Part shown: positions 8,972 to 17,794 of the stretch, piece by piece
Numbering within the stretch: the stretch's first letter is position 1
Layout of the letters: every line of letters starts with the position of its first letter
The notes under the pieces: generated by a model
Seen by the model: the letters and a program-made list of their open reading frames with translations, nothing else
Databases searched by the model: none
What the model was told of the DNA's origin: nothing
NCBI GenBank assembly: GCA_051006995.1
Contig: JBPCSQ010000008.1
Location: forward strand, 124,001 to 188,000
Length of the DNA stretch: 64,000 nucleotides
Direction of reading: 5' to 3'
DNA from: JAIQGF01 sp051006995
GTDB lineage: Bacteria > Acidobacteriota > Terriglobia > Terriglobales > Acidobacteriaceae
Program-made: the position numbers and the translations under genes

Positions 8972-9065
8972 GGAGTCATCCCGAGCGAAGCGAGGGACAT
9001 GTTGTAATCGCCTAAAAGGGTTGTGGCGTTCACAACAGATTCCTCGCTTCGCTCGGGATGACTCC
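8972..9065. repeat. Dispersed 94-bp palindromic repeat, copy 1
   Basis: Terminal inverted repeats GTCATCCCGAGCGAAGCGAG and its near-exact complement (CTCGCTTCGCTCGGGATGAC) flank a core containing TGTAATCGCC and GTTCACAACAGATTC. A second copy with the same core and right arm lies at 22174-22266. Both are intergenic. Confidence 0.85.
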
Positions 9066-9092
9066 AGTTTTTAAGTACCGAGAGCCGAGAGC

Positions 9093-9830
9093 CTATCCCG
9101 CCCTCTTCAGCAACTCCCGGAGCGCGTGCACGTCGGCGGGACTGGCGTCGGTGATGATGAAATAGCGCAGTCCGTTCGCCGACCAGGTCGCGATGCTGAA
9201 CGCCAGCTTTTGATGCTCGCCGCTTCCAAGATGCGCCAGCGCGTCGCGATCGGGAAAGACGAACAGCGAGATCTGGTGCTTGCGGACGCCGAATAGCAAC
9301 TGCGCTCCGGGCGTCTGCTCGACGTAGGTCACTTTGCCGCCGATGAGACGAAACGGCGAGTTCTGCAATTCCGGCAGGTTGAAGGTGAAGGGCAGCTTGC
9401 CCTCGAACCACGGCTTCACCGTGTGACGATCGGTAGAGACGACATCCACCGGATTGGGGCTGGCAAGCGTGGCGACGTGCAGGTCGGCGATCTCGCTTCG
9501 GACATCGGTACGCGGGCCGCGCGTGAGCGACAGCCCGAGGGCCAGCGCCAGCAGTACGACAGCTGCGGCGGTGGCGAACTGCGGCCACCAGGTCCAGGCT
9601 CCGGCGGCGCTGCCGGTGGAGAGCTTGCCGATTTTCCGGCGGAATGCGGCGCTGGGCTCGTACGCCTGGCGGGCCGAAGCGCGCACCGCCAGCTTCAATT
9701 GGGTGCGGCTGAGCGCGTCGGCGGCGCACTCCGGGCAGCCGCGCAGGTGGCTCTCCACCCGCTTCAACTCCGCTTCCGGCAGCTCGGTATCAACGTATGA
9801 ATCGAGCTGGTTGTGCCACTGGCACGTCAT
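9093..9830 (-). CDS. Membrane anti-sigma factor with zinc-finger N-terminus
   Basis: 245 aa. The N-terminal zf-HC2 motif (H6, then HLRGCPEC with its His and two Cys) is typical of zinc-binding anti-sigma domains. A single membrane segment (WWPQFATAAAVVLLALALGL, about 84-103) and an extracytoplasmic domain follow. It should hold the adjacent ECF sigma factor inactive until an envelope signal is sensed. Its ATG lies 41 nt inside the sigma gene, so the two are probably translationally coupled. Confidence 0.9.
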   Translation of the reverse strand: MTCQWHNQLDSYVDTELPEAELKRVESHLRGCPECAADALSRTQLKLAVRASARQAYEPSAAFRRKIGKLSTGSAAGAWTWWPQFATAAAVVLLALALGLSLTRGPRTDVRSEIADLHVATLASPNPVDVVSTDRHTVKPWFEGKLPFTFNLPELQNSPFRLIGGKVTYVEQTPGAQLLFGVRKHQISLFVFPDRDALAHLGSGEHQKLAFSIATWSANGLRYFIITDASPADVHALRELLKRAG

Positions 9831-10353
9831 GGGAAGTTCCTTTCATCGGTTCGCGCAACAGGTGCCGCATGGCCTTTCGCGCGCGTGAAATCCGCGACAT
9901 CACCGTGCCCATGGGAATGCCAAGCGTTTCGGCAATTTCCTGGTAGCTCATCTCCTCGACGTCGCACAGGAGGATGATTTCGCGAAAGGGCACGCTGAGC
10001 TGCGCCAGCGCCCGCTGGATCATCTGCCGGTCGGCGCGGGCCAGCAGCAGCGACTCGGGCGTGCCGGCCGCCCCCGGCTCGGGCGCACCGCCTTCCTCGT
10101 CCTCGAAAGCGATCATCTGCTTCAGGCCGCTGCGCGAGGTGAGGAACGTGTTGCGCAGGATTTTGTAGAGCCAGGCCCGAAAATTCGTGCCCGGCCGGAA
10201 CGAGCCGTACCCGCGCAGCGCCTTGAGAAACGTCTCCTGCACCAGGTCCTCGGCCTCTTCGCGGCTCTGCGTGAGCCAGTGCGCGAAGTTGTATGCCTGG
10301 GCGAAGAGCGGCATGGCCAGCTCTTCGAACGACTGCCTGGGTTCCTCAGCCAC
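9790..10353 (-). CDS. ECF-type RNA polymerase sigma factor
   Basis: 187 aa. Region 2 is seen in FAQAYNFAHWLTQSREEAEDLVQETFLKAL, and region 4 (helix-turn-helix) in PFREIILLCDVEEMSYQEIAETLGIPMGTVMSRISRARKAM. There is no region 3 or extended region 1. It directs RNA polymerase to stress or envelope promoters and is controlled by the anti-sigma factor encoded by the overlapping gene. The C-terminal tail is encoded within the overlap. Confidence 0.93.
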   Translation of the reverse strand: MAEEPRQSFEELAMPLFAQAYNFAHWLTQSREEAEDLVQETFLKALRGYGSFRPGTNFRAWLYKILRNTFLTSRSGLKQMIAFEDEEGGAPEPGAAGTPESLLLARADRQMIQRALAQLSVPFREIILLCDVEEMSYQEIAETLGIPMGTVMSRISRARKAMRHLLREPMKGTSHDVPVAQPARFIR

Positions 10354-10453
10354 GGCTATAGAGGGTAACGCTGGCGAGCGCCTTTTATTCCCTTTAAATC
10401 TTCAATCTGAAATTCCGGTCTCGCATCCAAACTTGAGGTCAGCAGGAGGTTTC

Positions 10454-11380
10454 ATGACCCATCAACCTGCTTCGTCGCCCGAATCGTGGCCATCGCTTCC
10501 ACTTGCCGAGTGGAAGGAGACCTATCACAACCTGCACATGTGGACGCAGATTGTCGGCAAGGTCCGCCTGGAGTTGACGCCCAAGACCAACCACTGGTGG
10601 AACGTGCCGTTCTATGTCAGCTCGCGCGGGCTCACCACCTCGCCCATTCCGTGCGGCAGCGACGGCAGCGTATTTGAGATGGAATTCGATTTTCTCGGCA
10701 GCCAGCTGCTGATGCACCGCAGCGACGGTGCGCGCAGGATACTGGCGCTGGAACCGCGCACGGTCGCCGACTTCTATTCCGACTTTATGGATGCCCTGCG
10801 CTCGCTCGGTATCACCGTCGCCATCTACGGCAAGCCGGTTGAGGTCATGGATCCGATTCCTTTCGCGGAAGACCGGCTGTATAAGGCCTACGACGCTGAT
10901 GCCGCCCACCGTTTCTGGCGCATCCTGGTGTCCTGCGATGCGGTGTTCAAGAAATTCCGCGCCGGATTCCTCGGAAAGTGCAGTCCCGTACATTTCTTCT
11001 GGGGGAGTTTCGACCTGGCGGTGACGCGCTTCTCCGGACGGCGCGCGCCGGAGCGTCCTGGCGCTGACGCCATCACGCGCGAGGCATACTCGCACGAAGT
11101 CATCAGCCATGGCTGGTGGCCGGGGGCCGGCATTGACGGTCCCGCCTTCTATTCCTACGCTGCGCCGGAGCCGGCAGGGCTGGCGCAGCACCGCGTCCGT
11201 CCGGAAGCGGCGTTCTACCACCCAGAGCTGAAGGAATTTATTCTGATGTACGACGAGGTGCGTCGCGCGCCCAATCCTGAGCAAACCCTGCTGGAGTTCA
11301 TGCAGAGCACCTACGACGCAGGAGCCACGCTCGCCAACTGGGACCGCGATGCACTCGAAGTGCGGCAGCCGGCCGCTTGA
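10454..11380 (+). CDS. DUF5996 family protein
   Basis: 308 aa from ATG at 10454, with a strong AGGAGG 5 nt upstream. WPSLPLAEWKETYHNLHMW at the N-terminus, KTNHWWNVPFYVSSRGL and SPVHFFWGSFDLAVTRFSGR match what I recall of DUF5996. The biochemical role of this family is unknown. It precedes a small UBP-type zinc-finger gene by 23 nt, suggesting co-transcription. A longer in-frame upstream region was rejected because it lacks a ribosome-binding site and overlaps the divergent promoter region of the sigma gene. Confidence 0.85.
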   Translation: MTHQPASSPESWPSLPLAEWKETYHNLHMWTQIVGKVRLELTPKTNHWWNVPFYVSSRGLTTSPIPCGSDGSVFEMEFDFLGSQLLMHRSDGARRILALEPRTVADFYSDFMDALRSLGITVAIYGKPVEVMDPIPFAEDRLYKAYDADAAHRFWRILVSCDAVFKKFRAGFLGKCSPVHFFWGSFDLAVTRFSGRRAPERPGADAITREAYSHEVISHGWWPGAGIDGPAFYSYAAPEPAGLAQHRVRPEAAFYHPELKEFILMYDEVRRAPNPEQTLLEFMQSTYDAGATLANWDRDALEVRQPAA

Positions 11381-11403
11381 TTTGCAGCTTGGAGCCTGAA
11401 GCC

Positions 11404-11673
11404 ATGCAATGCAAACACACCGACGAAATCAAGTTCACGACCACCGACAAACACGTGTGCGAGGACTGCGTGAAGACGGGCGATAGCTGGGTTCACCTGC
11501 GGCTGTGCCTCTCCTGCGGACACGTCGCGTGCTGCGACTCTTCGAAGAACCAACACGCAACCAAGCACTTCCATTCCTCGAAGCACCCGCTCGTGCGCTC
11601 CATCGAGCCCGGTGAGGCCTGGGTCTGGTGCTACGTGGACGAGATGTCGCCTGGCGACTTGGAAGCAGCTTGA
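11404..11673 (+). CDS. UBP-type zinc-finger protein
   Basis: 89 aa. Zinc-ligand Cys/His residues are arranged as CKH, CEDC, LCLSCGHVACCDSS and HATKHFHSSKHPLV, the pattern of ZnF-UBP domains. In eukaryotes this fold binds the C-terminus of ubiquitin. Stand-alone bacterial versions are widespread and their partner is not established. Start ATG 11404, 23 nt after the DUF5996 stop. Its stop is directly adjacent to the stop of the convergent beta-propeller gene. Confidence 0.88.
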   Translation: MQCKHTDEIKFTTTDKHVCEDCVKTGDSWVHLRLCLSCGHVACCDSSKNQHATKHFHSSKHPLVRSIEPGEAWVWCYVDEMSPGDLEAA

Positions 11674-13389
11674 TTACGGCAGCAATCCGTACACCGTGAG
11701 CTGGCCACCGTTGCCGACATACACTTTGCCGTTGATGACCGTGGGAACGGTGAACTTCACGGCCGTACCTGCGGTATCGCGGTCGCCGGCGTCGGTACTG
11801 CTATAGAGCTCGTGGGAGACATTGCTGGCGTCGTAAGCGTGCAAGATCGCCGGGCCCTGGCCGAACTGGTCCACCTGCAACGTCCACACAATCGCGTTGC
11901 TGGTGCCATTGGATGAGACCGCCGGGCTGCTGCCGGGAAAACCAAAAGTCTCTGCTGCTTTCGCCACGCGCGCGAGTTGCCCGCCGCTGATCTTGTACTG
12001 ACTGAGTGGCGAGTGGATCGGCGAGATGTACACATTGTCCTGGAACACCGTGAGGCTGCCGAACAGCGGACCATCCAACGCCAGTTGCTGCACGATCTGG
12101 CTGTTGTTGGCGGTAAGCGAGTGTCCCATACTGTCGCGGTTGACAACGTAGAGGTTCCCGTCCTTGCTGCCTTCAATTGCCAGATGCGCCGGCCCCGATG
12201 CCTGGTCGGGCAGCAGGATCATCCCTCCGGAACCGAAGTCCAGGTCTTGATCGTTCATCTGCTGAAAATTAAAGGGCGTGAACCAATCCACGATCTGCAG
12301 TCCGCCATTGCCCGGGACTAGCCGGAGAAGGCTGTCGCTGTAGTCGCGCCCGCCTTGCGGGGCGGTGTAATCGCCATTGGAAGTCGCGACAAAGATGTTG
12401 CCAGCGCTATCGGCTGCGGGCCCGTCACCGCTTTCCCAGATGCTGCCGCCGCCGCCATCGGGCGTCACGCAAAACACCACGACTTGCTTCAGCGTGGCTG
12501 CATCGTAGCCGAGCAGCCATCCCTCGTACGGATCGAAGTCACCCTCGGAGGCGAACGCCAGGTAGACAATGCCATTTTGCAGTAGCAGGGCAGAGCGTTG
12601 CAGATTGATCAACGGGCTGAGGATGGCGTTGCCATTGCCGTCGTTCAAGTCGGCGCCGCCGGGTGTTGAGGCCTTGATGACCACCGGCCCGCCGAATTTC
12701 TCTGCCCCGGTCGTGATATCGAGCGCGTGCAGGCGCTGGAAGAACACGCCGTTCTCTTTCGTCTTCGGGACGACGTAAATCGTTCCGGTGGCGGGATCAA
12801 TTACCGGCGTGCTGGTGATGCCGATCTCCGGCGAGATGTCGTCGTAGACCACGGGGAAATCCGTCTTCGAATCCACCGTGGTGATGCCCGCCGCCGGATT
12901 GATAAAGCTGACGTGCCACAGCGGCGTCTGCTGCTTGCCGTCCGCGTCAAAGGCGTAGACGCTGTCGTGCTCGGTGGCAACGTACACCACGTTGTGCGTG
13001 CCCTGCCCCGGGATGGATACGTTAGCCAGGTAAAGCGGCTGGCCGTAGATCTGGCCGTCCACGCCGAAGGCAAACAGTTTTCCGAACTGCGACGCGTTGA
13101 CGTTGGCCGGGGTGAGAACGGTCTCCTGCGCATTCAGGCCGGTGCGCGCCGGGTCATTATGGTAAGTCGTGACCACTGGCGGCGGAGGCGGCGGAGGCGG
13201 CGTGACCGGAGGCGGTACCGGCGCAGGCGGCAGGGCCGGGGTTGCGGTCGTGCCGGCATTCGTTGCCGGGGAAGCGGTTACGCCGCCGCAGTGCGTGAAA
13301 CTGAAGACCGCGATGGAGATGAAAACAAGGGATGCGAGTGCTCGCATCCGCAGTACAAAAGCAGTGTTCCTGTTCAGCCCAAGGCCCAT
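11674..13389 (-). CDS. Secreted PQQ-like beta-propeller protein, probable lipoprotein
   Basis: 571 aa from ATG at 13389; ATG at 13347 (557 aa) is an alternative. The N-terminal hydrophobic segment (MRALASLVFISIAVFSF then THC) looks like a lipoprotein signal. A proline linker with a run of eight prolines follows. The rest holds repeated blades typical of quinoprotein-like propellers (VVYVATEHDSVYAFDADGK, GTIYVVPKT, GNLYVVNRDSMG, INGKVYVGNGGQLTVYGL). It may bind a ligand or serve as an extracellular scaffold. A quinone-dependent dehydrogenase role is not shown. The in-frame extension further upstream overlaps recN and was not accepted. Confidence 0.82.
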   Translation of the reverse strand: MGLGLNRNTAFVLRMRALASLVFISIAVFSFTHCGGVTASPATNAGTTATPALPPAPVPPPVTPPPPPPPPVVTTYHNDPARTGLNAQETVLTPANVNASQFGKLFAFGVDGQIYGQPLYLANVSIPGQGTHNVVYVATEHDSVYAFDADGKQQTPLWHVSFINPAAGITTVDSKTDFPVVYDDISPEIGITSTPVIDPATGTIYVVPKTKENGVFFQRLHALDITTGAEKFGGPVVIKASTPGGADLNDGNGNAILSPLINLQRSALLLQNGIVYLAFASEGDFDPYEGWLLGYDAATLKQVVVFCVTPDGGGGSIWESGDGPAADSAGNIFVATSNGDYTAPQGGRDYSDSLLRLVPGNGGLQIVDWFTPFNFQQMNDQDLDFGSGGMILLPDQASGPAHLAIEGSKDGNLYVVNRDSMGHSLTANNSQIVQQLALDGPLFGSLTVFQDNVYISPIHSPLSQYKISGGQLARVAKAAETFGFPGSSPAVSSNGTSNAIVWTLQVDQFGQGPAILHAYDASNVSHELYSSTDAGDRDTAGTAVKFTVPTVINGKVYVGNGGQLTVYGLLP

Positions 13390-13548
13390 AGCAACCACCC
13401 GAGTCTCTGATGAGAGCTGCAGCGGATGTGCTGCCTCGGGCTGTCCCGGGTTCCAGGGAAAATTTGTCCCAAGCCGTCCCCTGCCGGGATACTGAGTCCT
13501 GGGAAGTCGTGCTATTCTGCGCACGAAATTTCCCCCACAGGGACTTCC

Positions 13549-15234
13549 GTGCTCCTCGAGTTGCGCGTCGAGAACTACGCGGTGATTGACCACGTCGTGG
13601 TCGAGTTCGGCCCGGGACTGAACTTGCTGACCGGCGAGACCGGAGCCGGCAAGTCCATCCTGATCGACGCGCTCGCGCTGCTGCTCGGCGAAAAGGCCTC
13701 CGCCGACGTCATACGCCACGGCGCTGAAAAGGCCGTGATCTCCGCTGTGTTTGAAACCGACGGCGCGGCTGCCGGCTCGGTGCTGGAGCAGAACGGCATT
13801 GATGGCGCCGATGGCGAGATCATCCTGCGGCGCGAAGTCGCCCAGGGCGGCCGCGGCCGGGTATTCGTCAACAACCAACCCGCCACCGTCGCGGTGCTGA
13901 AGCAACTGGCCCCGCATCTTGCCTCGGTGCACGCGCAGAACGAATCCATCCTCGGCTTCGACAGCGCGGCCCGCCTGCAACTGCTGGACGCTTTTGCCGG
14001 CTGCGATCGGGACCCGACCGCAGCCACGTTCTCCGCTTGGAATTCAATTGGCGGCCGCATTACCGATCTGGAGCGCGACGAGCACGACAAGCTGCGCCTG
14101 ATTGATCTCTGGAGCTTTCAGAAGAAGGAGATCGAGACGGCCCGGCCGCAACCGGCCGAGGACGCCAGGCTCGAGGCAGAAAAGCGAGTGCTGGCGAATG
14201 CGGAAAAGATTTATTCCGCGGCCATGAAGTCCTACGACCTGCTCTACGAGGGAGAGGCTTCGGCTTCCAGCCGGCTGCGCGAGGCGTCGCGAAACCTGGA
14301 GGAATTGTCGCGCTACGACGGCCGTTTTCAAGAGGCCATAGGAGCGCTGGATTCCTCGCGCATTACCTGTGAAGACCTGGCCGCCACGTTGCGCGATTAT
14401 GCCGGTGGTATCAATGCTTCTCCGGAGCGCCTGGCGGAGATTGAAGATCGCCTGGCGGTGCTCGACCGGCTGAAGCGGAAGTACGGCGAGACACTCGATG
14501 GTGTACTTGCCTACGCGGCGGACGTTACCCGCAAGCTCGACGAGATCGAAAATAAGGATGAGGTGCTGCGCAAGCTGCGCGCCGAGCTGGCGGCAGCCGC
14601 CGAGCGGTACCTGGCCGCCGCGCGGGTGCTGTCGCAGCAGCGCGCCGAGTCGGCACGCCGGCTGGAAAAAGTCGTCGAGCAGGAAGTGAACGCGCTCGCC
14701 ATGAAAGCGCGCTTCCGAGTGGAAGTGACCGGTTCCGACGACAGCCAGAATTGGACGGCGTCGGGGTTCGACCAGGTCCGCTACCTCATTGCCGCCAATC
14801 CCGGCGAGCCGCTGGGCCCGGTGGAGCAGATTGCCTCAGGCGGCGAGATGTCGCGCGTGATGCTGGCTCTGAAGGCGACGGTGGAGACCAAATCCAAAAA
14901 GAGCAAGGCTGCCCCGCAGCGCACTCTTGTATTCGACGAGATTGACACCGGCATCGGAGGTCGCGCGGCCGAAGCCGTCGGCAAGAAGCTCAAGGAACTG
15001 GCGCGCACTTCGCAGGTGCTGTGCATCACCCACCTGCCGCAAATCGCCTGCTTTGCCGCTCAGCATTACGTGATTGATAAGCGGGAAGTTGGGGGACGCA
15101 CCCGCACCAGCGTGCGGCGGCTCGGCGACGTGGATCGCACCTCGGAACTGGCGCGCATGCTGAGTGGCGCGAAGGTGACGGAAACCTCATTGAAGCACGC
15201 AGAACAGTTGCTGAAAGCGGTAGCCGGCCGCTGA
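13549..15234 (+). CDS. recN: DNA repair protein RecN
   Basis: 561 aa from GTG at 13549, chosen because LLELRVENYAVIDHV is the family N-terminus. An SMC-like ATPase: Walker A GETGAGKS (29-36), long coiled-coil arms (about 160-370), signature SGGEMSRVMLALK, Walker B TLVFDEIDTGIGG, and a switch His in ITHLPQIA. It acts early in double-strand-break repair by recombination. The gene stands alone, divergent from the beta-propeller gene and convergent with the next one. Confidence 0.95.
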   Translation: MLLELRVENYAVIDHVVVEFGPGLNLLTGETGAGKSILIDALALLLGEKASADVIRHGAEKAVISAVFETDGAAAGSVLEQNGIDGADGEIILRREVAQGGRGRVFVNNQPATVAVLKQLAPHLASVHAQNESILGFDSAARLQLLDAFAGCDRDPTAATFSAWNSIGGRITDLERDEHDKLRLIDLWSFQKKEIETARPQPAEDARLEAEKRVLANAEKIYSAAMKSYDLLYEGEASASSRLREASRNLEELSRYDGRFQEAIGALDSSRITCEDLAATLRDYAGGINASPERLAEIEDRLAVLDRLKRKYGETLDGVLAYAADVTRKLDEIENKDEVLRKLRAELAAAAERYLAAARVLSQQRAESARRLEKVVEQEVNALAMKARFRVEVTGSDDSQNWTASGFDQVRYLIAANPGEPLGPVEQIASGGEMSRVMLALKATVETKSKKSKAAPQRTLVFDEIDTGIGGRAAEAVGKKLKELARTSQVLCITHLPQIACFAAQHYVIDKREVGGRTRTSVRRLGDVDRTSELARMLSGAKVTETSLKHAEQLLKAVAGR

Positions 15235-15244
15235 GCGGGCGGAG

Positions 15245-15880
15245 CTAGCGCGGCACCTCGATGTGCCACCTGCGAAGATCATCTTCCATTTGTTTCAGTT
15301 TGGCGCGCGCGGCTTCCAGGTCGGCCTTCTTGGCCTCGCGCTGCTTTAGGTAATCTTGGTAACGGTTGTAACGGTCCGCGTCGGTCGTGTTCGCAAAGGG
15401 AGCGCAGGCTGTGGCGCATAACATCGCGCGAGGCTTTTCCTTGCCGGTTGCGGGATCCTCGAATTCAGTCCGAACCTGGCGCCCGCCATTCTCGATCTGC
15501 TGAAGCTCGTATTCCAGATCGGCGATCTTGCGTTGCTGCGCGACAATCCGTGTGCGCCATTCGGCCGGCGTTAGCCCCGGGGAAGCGTTCTTGTCCGGCG
15601 GCGATTTCGCCTCGCCTTCCTTCGCCTTCTCTTTGGGAGTACTTGCAGGCTTAGCGGACTCGGCGGAAGCAGCATCGCGGGGAAGATTGTCGTTGTCGTA
15701 AACCTTGGGTCTGTGTTGAACCGGCTTGTCATGATGAGCGGACTTCGCCGCCTCCGCCAGCGACGGTTCACTGGATTGCGCCTGCAGGGCTGCGGGAGCA
15801 ACGCACATCCAGCACAAAACCGCTGACCACAGCGCTACGCGCGCCCTGTCGCAGAAAAATTGCACGATGCCCGCCTTCAT
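15245..15880 (-). CDS. Secreted coiled-coil hypothetical protein
   Basis: 211 aa. A signal peptide (to about residue 35, APAALQAQ) is followed by a low-complexity charged region (about 40-100). Two predicted coiled-coil segments (EWRTRIVAQQRKIADLEYEL and REAKKADLEAARAKLKQMED) are separated by a loop with two cysteines (LCATACAPF). I do not recognise a family. It sits 60 nt downstream of the sortase gene on the same strand and could be co-transcribed. It has no C-terminal sorting signal of its own. Confidence 0.72.
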   Translation of the reverse strand: MKAGIVQFFCDRARVALWSAVLCWMCVAPAALQAQSSEPSLAEAAKSAHHDKPVQHRPKVYDNDNLPRDAASAESAKPASTPKEKAKEGEAKSPPDKNASPGLTPAEWRTRIVAQQRKIADLEYELQQIENGGRQVRTEFEDPATGKEKPRAMLCATACAPFANTTDADRYNRYQDYLKQREAKKADLEAARAKLKQMEDDLRRWHIEVPR

Positions 15881-15940
15881 AAAATCGGAAGGCAGATTGT
15901 ATTCCGCATCGTTCAGGCCGTGACGCGATTTTTTTTCTAC

Positions 15941-16594
15941 TTACTGGACTGCCCCGGCGCTGGTCCGCGTCTCCGATTCGGAGCGCTCCCCAACCAGCTT
16001 GGTGAACACCACCAAGCGCTTGGGCGCGGGACCGATGTAGTAGGTGGGATAGCAAGTGATCAATGTGAGCCGGCTGTCAGTGGCCGGATTGAGCACCGAA
16101 ACGTCTGTTGGTTCCACGATTCTCTTGCCCGTGACTTCGTAGCGGAAGGTCTTGCCATCGCGCTCGATCAGCACGATGTCACCTTTCTCCAGTTCGTGGA
16201 TGTGACGGAAGAACGTGTCGCGGTGCCCGGTGATCACGGAATTGCCGATCTCCCCGGGGGCCGGAGTATCTCTCATGTGCCCCGGGCCCAGCAGCAGGGC
16301 ACGATGGTTCGTCCCCTCCACGACAACGGAATCCAGGTCAATCTTAGGCACGGAGAGTCGCGTCAGGCGATCGTCTTCCGCTGCGCGGGCCGATTTGGGT
16401 GCATCGTGGCGCGCCTGTTGCTGGCGCTGCCATTCTTGCGCCAGGTGCCGCTGCTCGAAGTACATTTGTCCGTACTGCGTGCCGACGTAGCCCAGCAACA
16501 GCACTCCCAGAATGATCAGCACCGGCGACATCGCCAGGCGCACTCGCTGCCTGTGAACCAAGCCGGCGAGCCGCTGTAACCATTCCGTGTTCAT
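15941..16594 (-). CDS. Class D/E-type sortase
   Basis: 217 aa. One N-terminal membrane segment (MSPVLIILGVLLLGYVG, 22-38) precedes a sortase barrel. Catalytic residues: His124 in TGHRDTFF, Cys181 in TLITCYPT, Arg193 in PAPKRLVV. LITCYPTYYIGPAPKR fits class D-like sortases found in some Gram-negative phyla. The enzyme cleaves a C-terminal sorting signal and transfers the substrate to an amine or to water. The gene upstream on the same strand ends in a plausible sorting tail (LPSAAG), so the two probably form a dedicated enzyme-substrate pair. Confidence 0.92.
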   Translation of the reverse strand: MNTEWLQRLAGLVHRQRVRLAMSPVLIILGVLLLGYVGTQYGQMYFEQRHLAQEWQRQQQARHDAPKSARAAEDDRLTRLSVPKIDLDSVVVEGTNHRALLLGPGHMRDTPAPGEIGNSVITGHRDTFFRHIHELEKGDIVLIERDGKTFRYEVTGKRIVEPTDVSVLNPATDSRLTLITCYPTYYIGPAPKRLVVFTKLVGERSESETRTSAGAVQ

Positions 16595-16731
16595 CGACGT
16601 GTGTTCTCCAACAGTGATGGACGAACGGGCGCTGCGGCGTTGTAACCGCTGTCTTTAAGATGCTGTGATGCAGAGTCTCGGAAGTAAGCGGCTGGATTTC
16701 CCGCCGGAAGAGAAGCTCTGGAACAAAACGA

Positions 16732-16756
16732 AAGGCACGGCAATTTGCCGTGCCTT
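16732..16756 (-). terminator. Intrinsic terminator between sortase substrate and sortase genes
   Basis: Inverted repeat AAGGCACGGC / GCCGTGCCTT with a 5-nt AATTT loop, 20 nt past the stop of the substrate gene. It could partially separate expression of the abundant substrate from that of the sortase. Confidence 0.75.
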
Positions 16757-16775
16757 CCCAACAACCGCCAGTCGC

Positions 16776-17396
16776 TTATGGACGTCGCGTCCGCATCGCC
16801 GATGCAATCCCACCCAGAAGCACTCCGAACCCGATCACCGACAGCAGCGGCAGCGCGCCCGCGGCCGAAGGCAGCGCGTTCTGGTCCTGGTCAGGAGCTC
16901 TTTCGGGGCGATCTTGCGGCGATTCCTCGAAGCGCAACGCCAGTGAAACGAGATATGGGCCGCGCCGCGCTTTCGTCAGACTGGGTGCGGCCTCGGGCCG
17001 CAGCACGACAAAGTGCACCTGGCTGCTTGCTCCCGCCACCGGCGTGTTATTCGCGTCCACCAGTTGAACCGTGATGACGTGGGGCCCCGGCGTGAGGCCG
17101 CTGAAGGTGTAGCTGGTGGAGTTGGTCGTGATCGAGTCCTGCGAATCCAATTTGAGCTGGAAATTCGGTGTCCCCGCCGCGGAAGCGCCGCTGTTGGTCA
17201 AGGTGTACATAATCTCGACGAAGTTCTGCGGCAGCTTCTCTCCTGCTTTCGGGCTGGTAATTCTAAGAATGCTTGCCTGGGCCGCTGGATTCCCGGCCTG
17301 ACCTGCGCCCTGATTGGGCGCAGTCCCGGCATTTTGCGCCGGCGCTGAAACCGCGGTCACTACGGCTAGAATTATGGCAATCCGGATGTACTTCAC
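16776..17396 (-). CDS. Exported protein with C-terminal sortase sorting tail (LPSAAG, TM, RTRRP)
   Basis: 206 aa from GTG at 17396, which has GAGGG about 6 nt upstream; an in-frame GTG at 17423 is an alternative. A signal peptide ending near VSAPAQ is followed by an Ig-like beta domain (ITSPKAGEKLPQNFVEIMYT to QVHFVV). A proline/charged linker leads to LPSAAG (about 175-180), a hydrophobic helix (LLSVIGFGVLLGGIASA) and a short basic end (MRTRRP). That is the tripartite layout of a sorting signal, with the sortase gene next downstream. The final acceptor is unknown. Confidence 0.82.
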   Translation of the reverse strand: MKYIRIAIILAVVTAVSAPAQNAGTAPNQGAGQAGNPAAQASILRITSPKAGEKLPQNFVEIMYTLTNSGASAAGTPNFQLKLDSQDSITTNSTSYTFSGLTPGPHVITVQLVDANNTPVAGASSQVHFVVLRPEAAPSLTKARRGPYLVSLALRFEESPQDRPERAPDQDQNALPSAAGALPLLSVIGFGVLLGGIASAMRTRRP

Positions 17397-17794
17397 CTTA
17401 ACCCTCTTCCTGGTCCACTCCACGCGTCAAGTTCCGCCGCCATGGCATCGCACTAGTACAAACGGGTCTTCTTCTACCCACATTTGGAGTTTCGATTCAA
17501 CATCCCATTCAGGCCAGAGTTGCACTCCTGGTGTGTCCCCTGTCCTAAGCGGCTGAATCCACTGTGCTCATCGTCCCAGCCGTGCTGCTGGATTCCAGGG
17601 GAAGCGATAACCGCCTTCAAGAGGTGCAATCGACTGTCCAAAAAAGACCGCTGAACCGCGATTTCAGCGGGTTAAGGCAACTTCTCGCCCGCTCAGGGTT
17701 AAAAATATCCAGAGACTCGGGCTGGCGTTCCAATTGACACACCGGCAGCGCTGCTCAACAATGAACTCACATTTGCTTCGTACTTAGGAGACTT
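17397..17794. other. Divergent regulatory region upstream of the sortase-substrate and coiled-coil genes
   Basis: No convincing ORF. It holds the leader and promoter of the minus-strand substrate gene and the promoter of the plus-strand coiled-coil gene. A terminator-like hairpin on the minus strand lies inside it (17640-17672). The start at 17795 follows TTAGGAGACTT, a good ribosome-binding site. Confidence 0.5.
17640..17672 (-). terminator. Leader terminator/attenuator candidate, or 3' end of a small RNA
   Basis: On the minus strand, CCGCTGAA / TTCAGCGG arms with a 7-nt loop are followed by TCTTTTTT. No minus-strand gene ends here. The next gene downstream is the sortase substrate, whose start is about 245 nt away. 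It could therefore attenuate that gene or end a small RNA transcribed from the 17.67-17.79 kb spacer. Confidence 0.5.

Noticed and set aside
13390..13980. N-terminal extension of the beta-propeller gene
   Set aside because: It runs antisense through recN and would bury the signal peptide; starts at 13389 or 13347 are more sensible.
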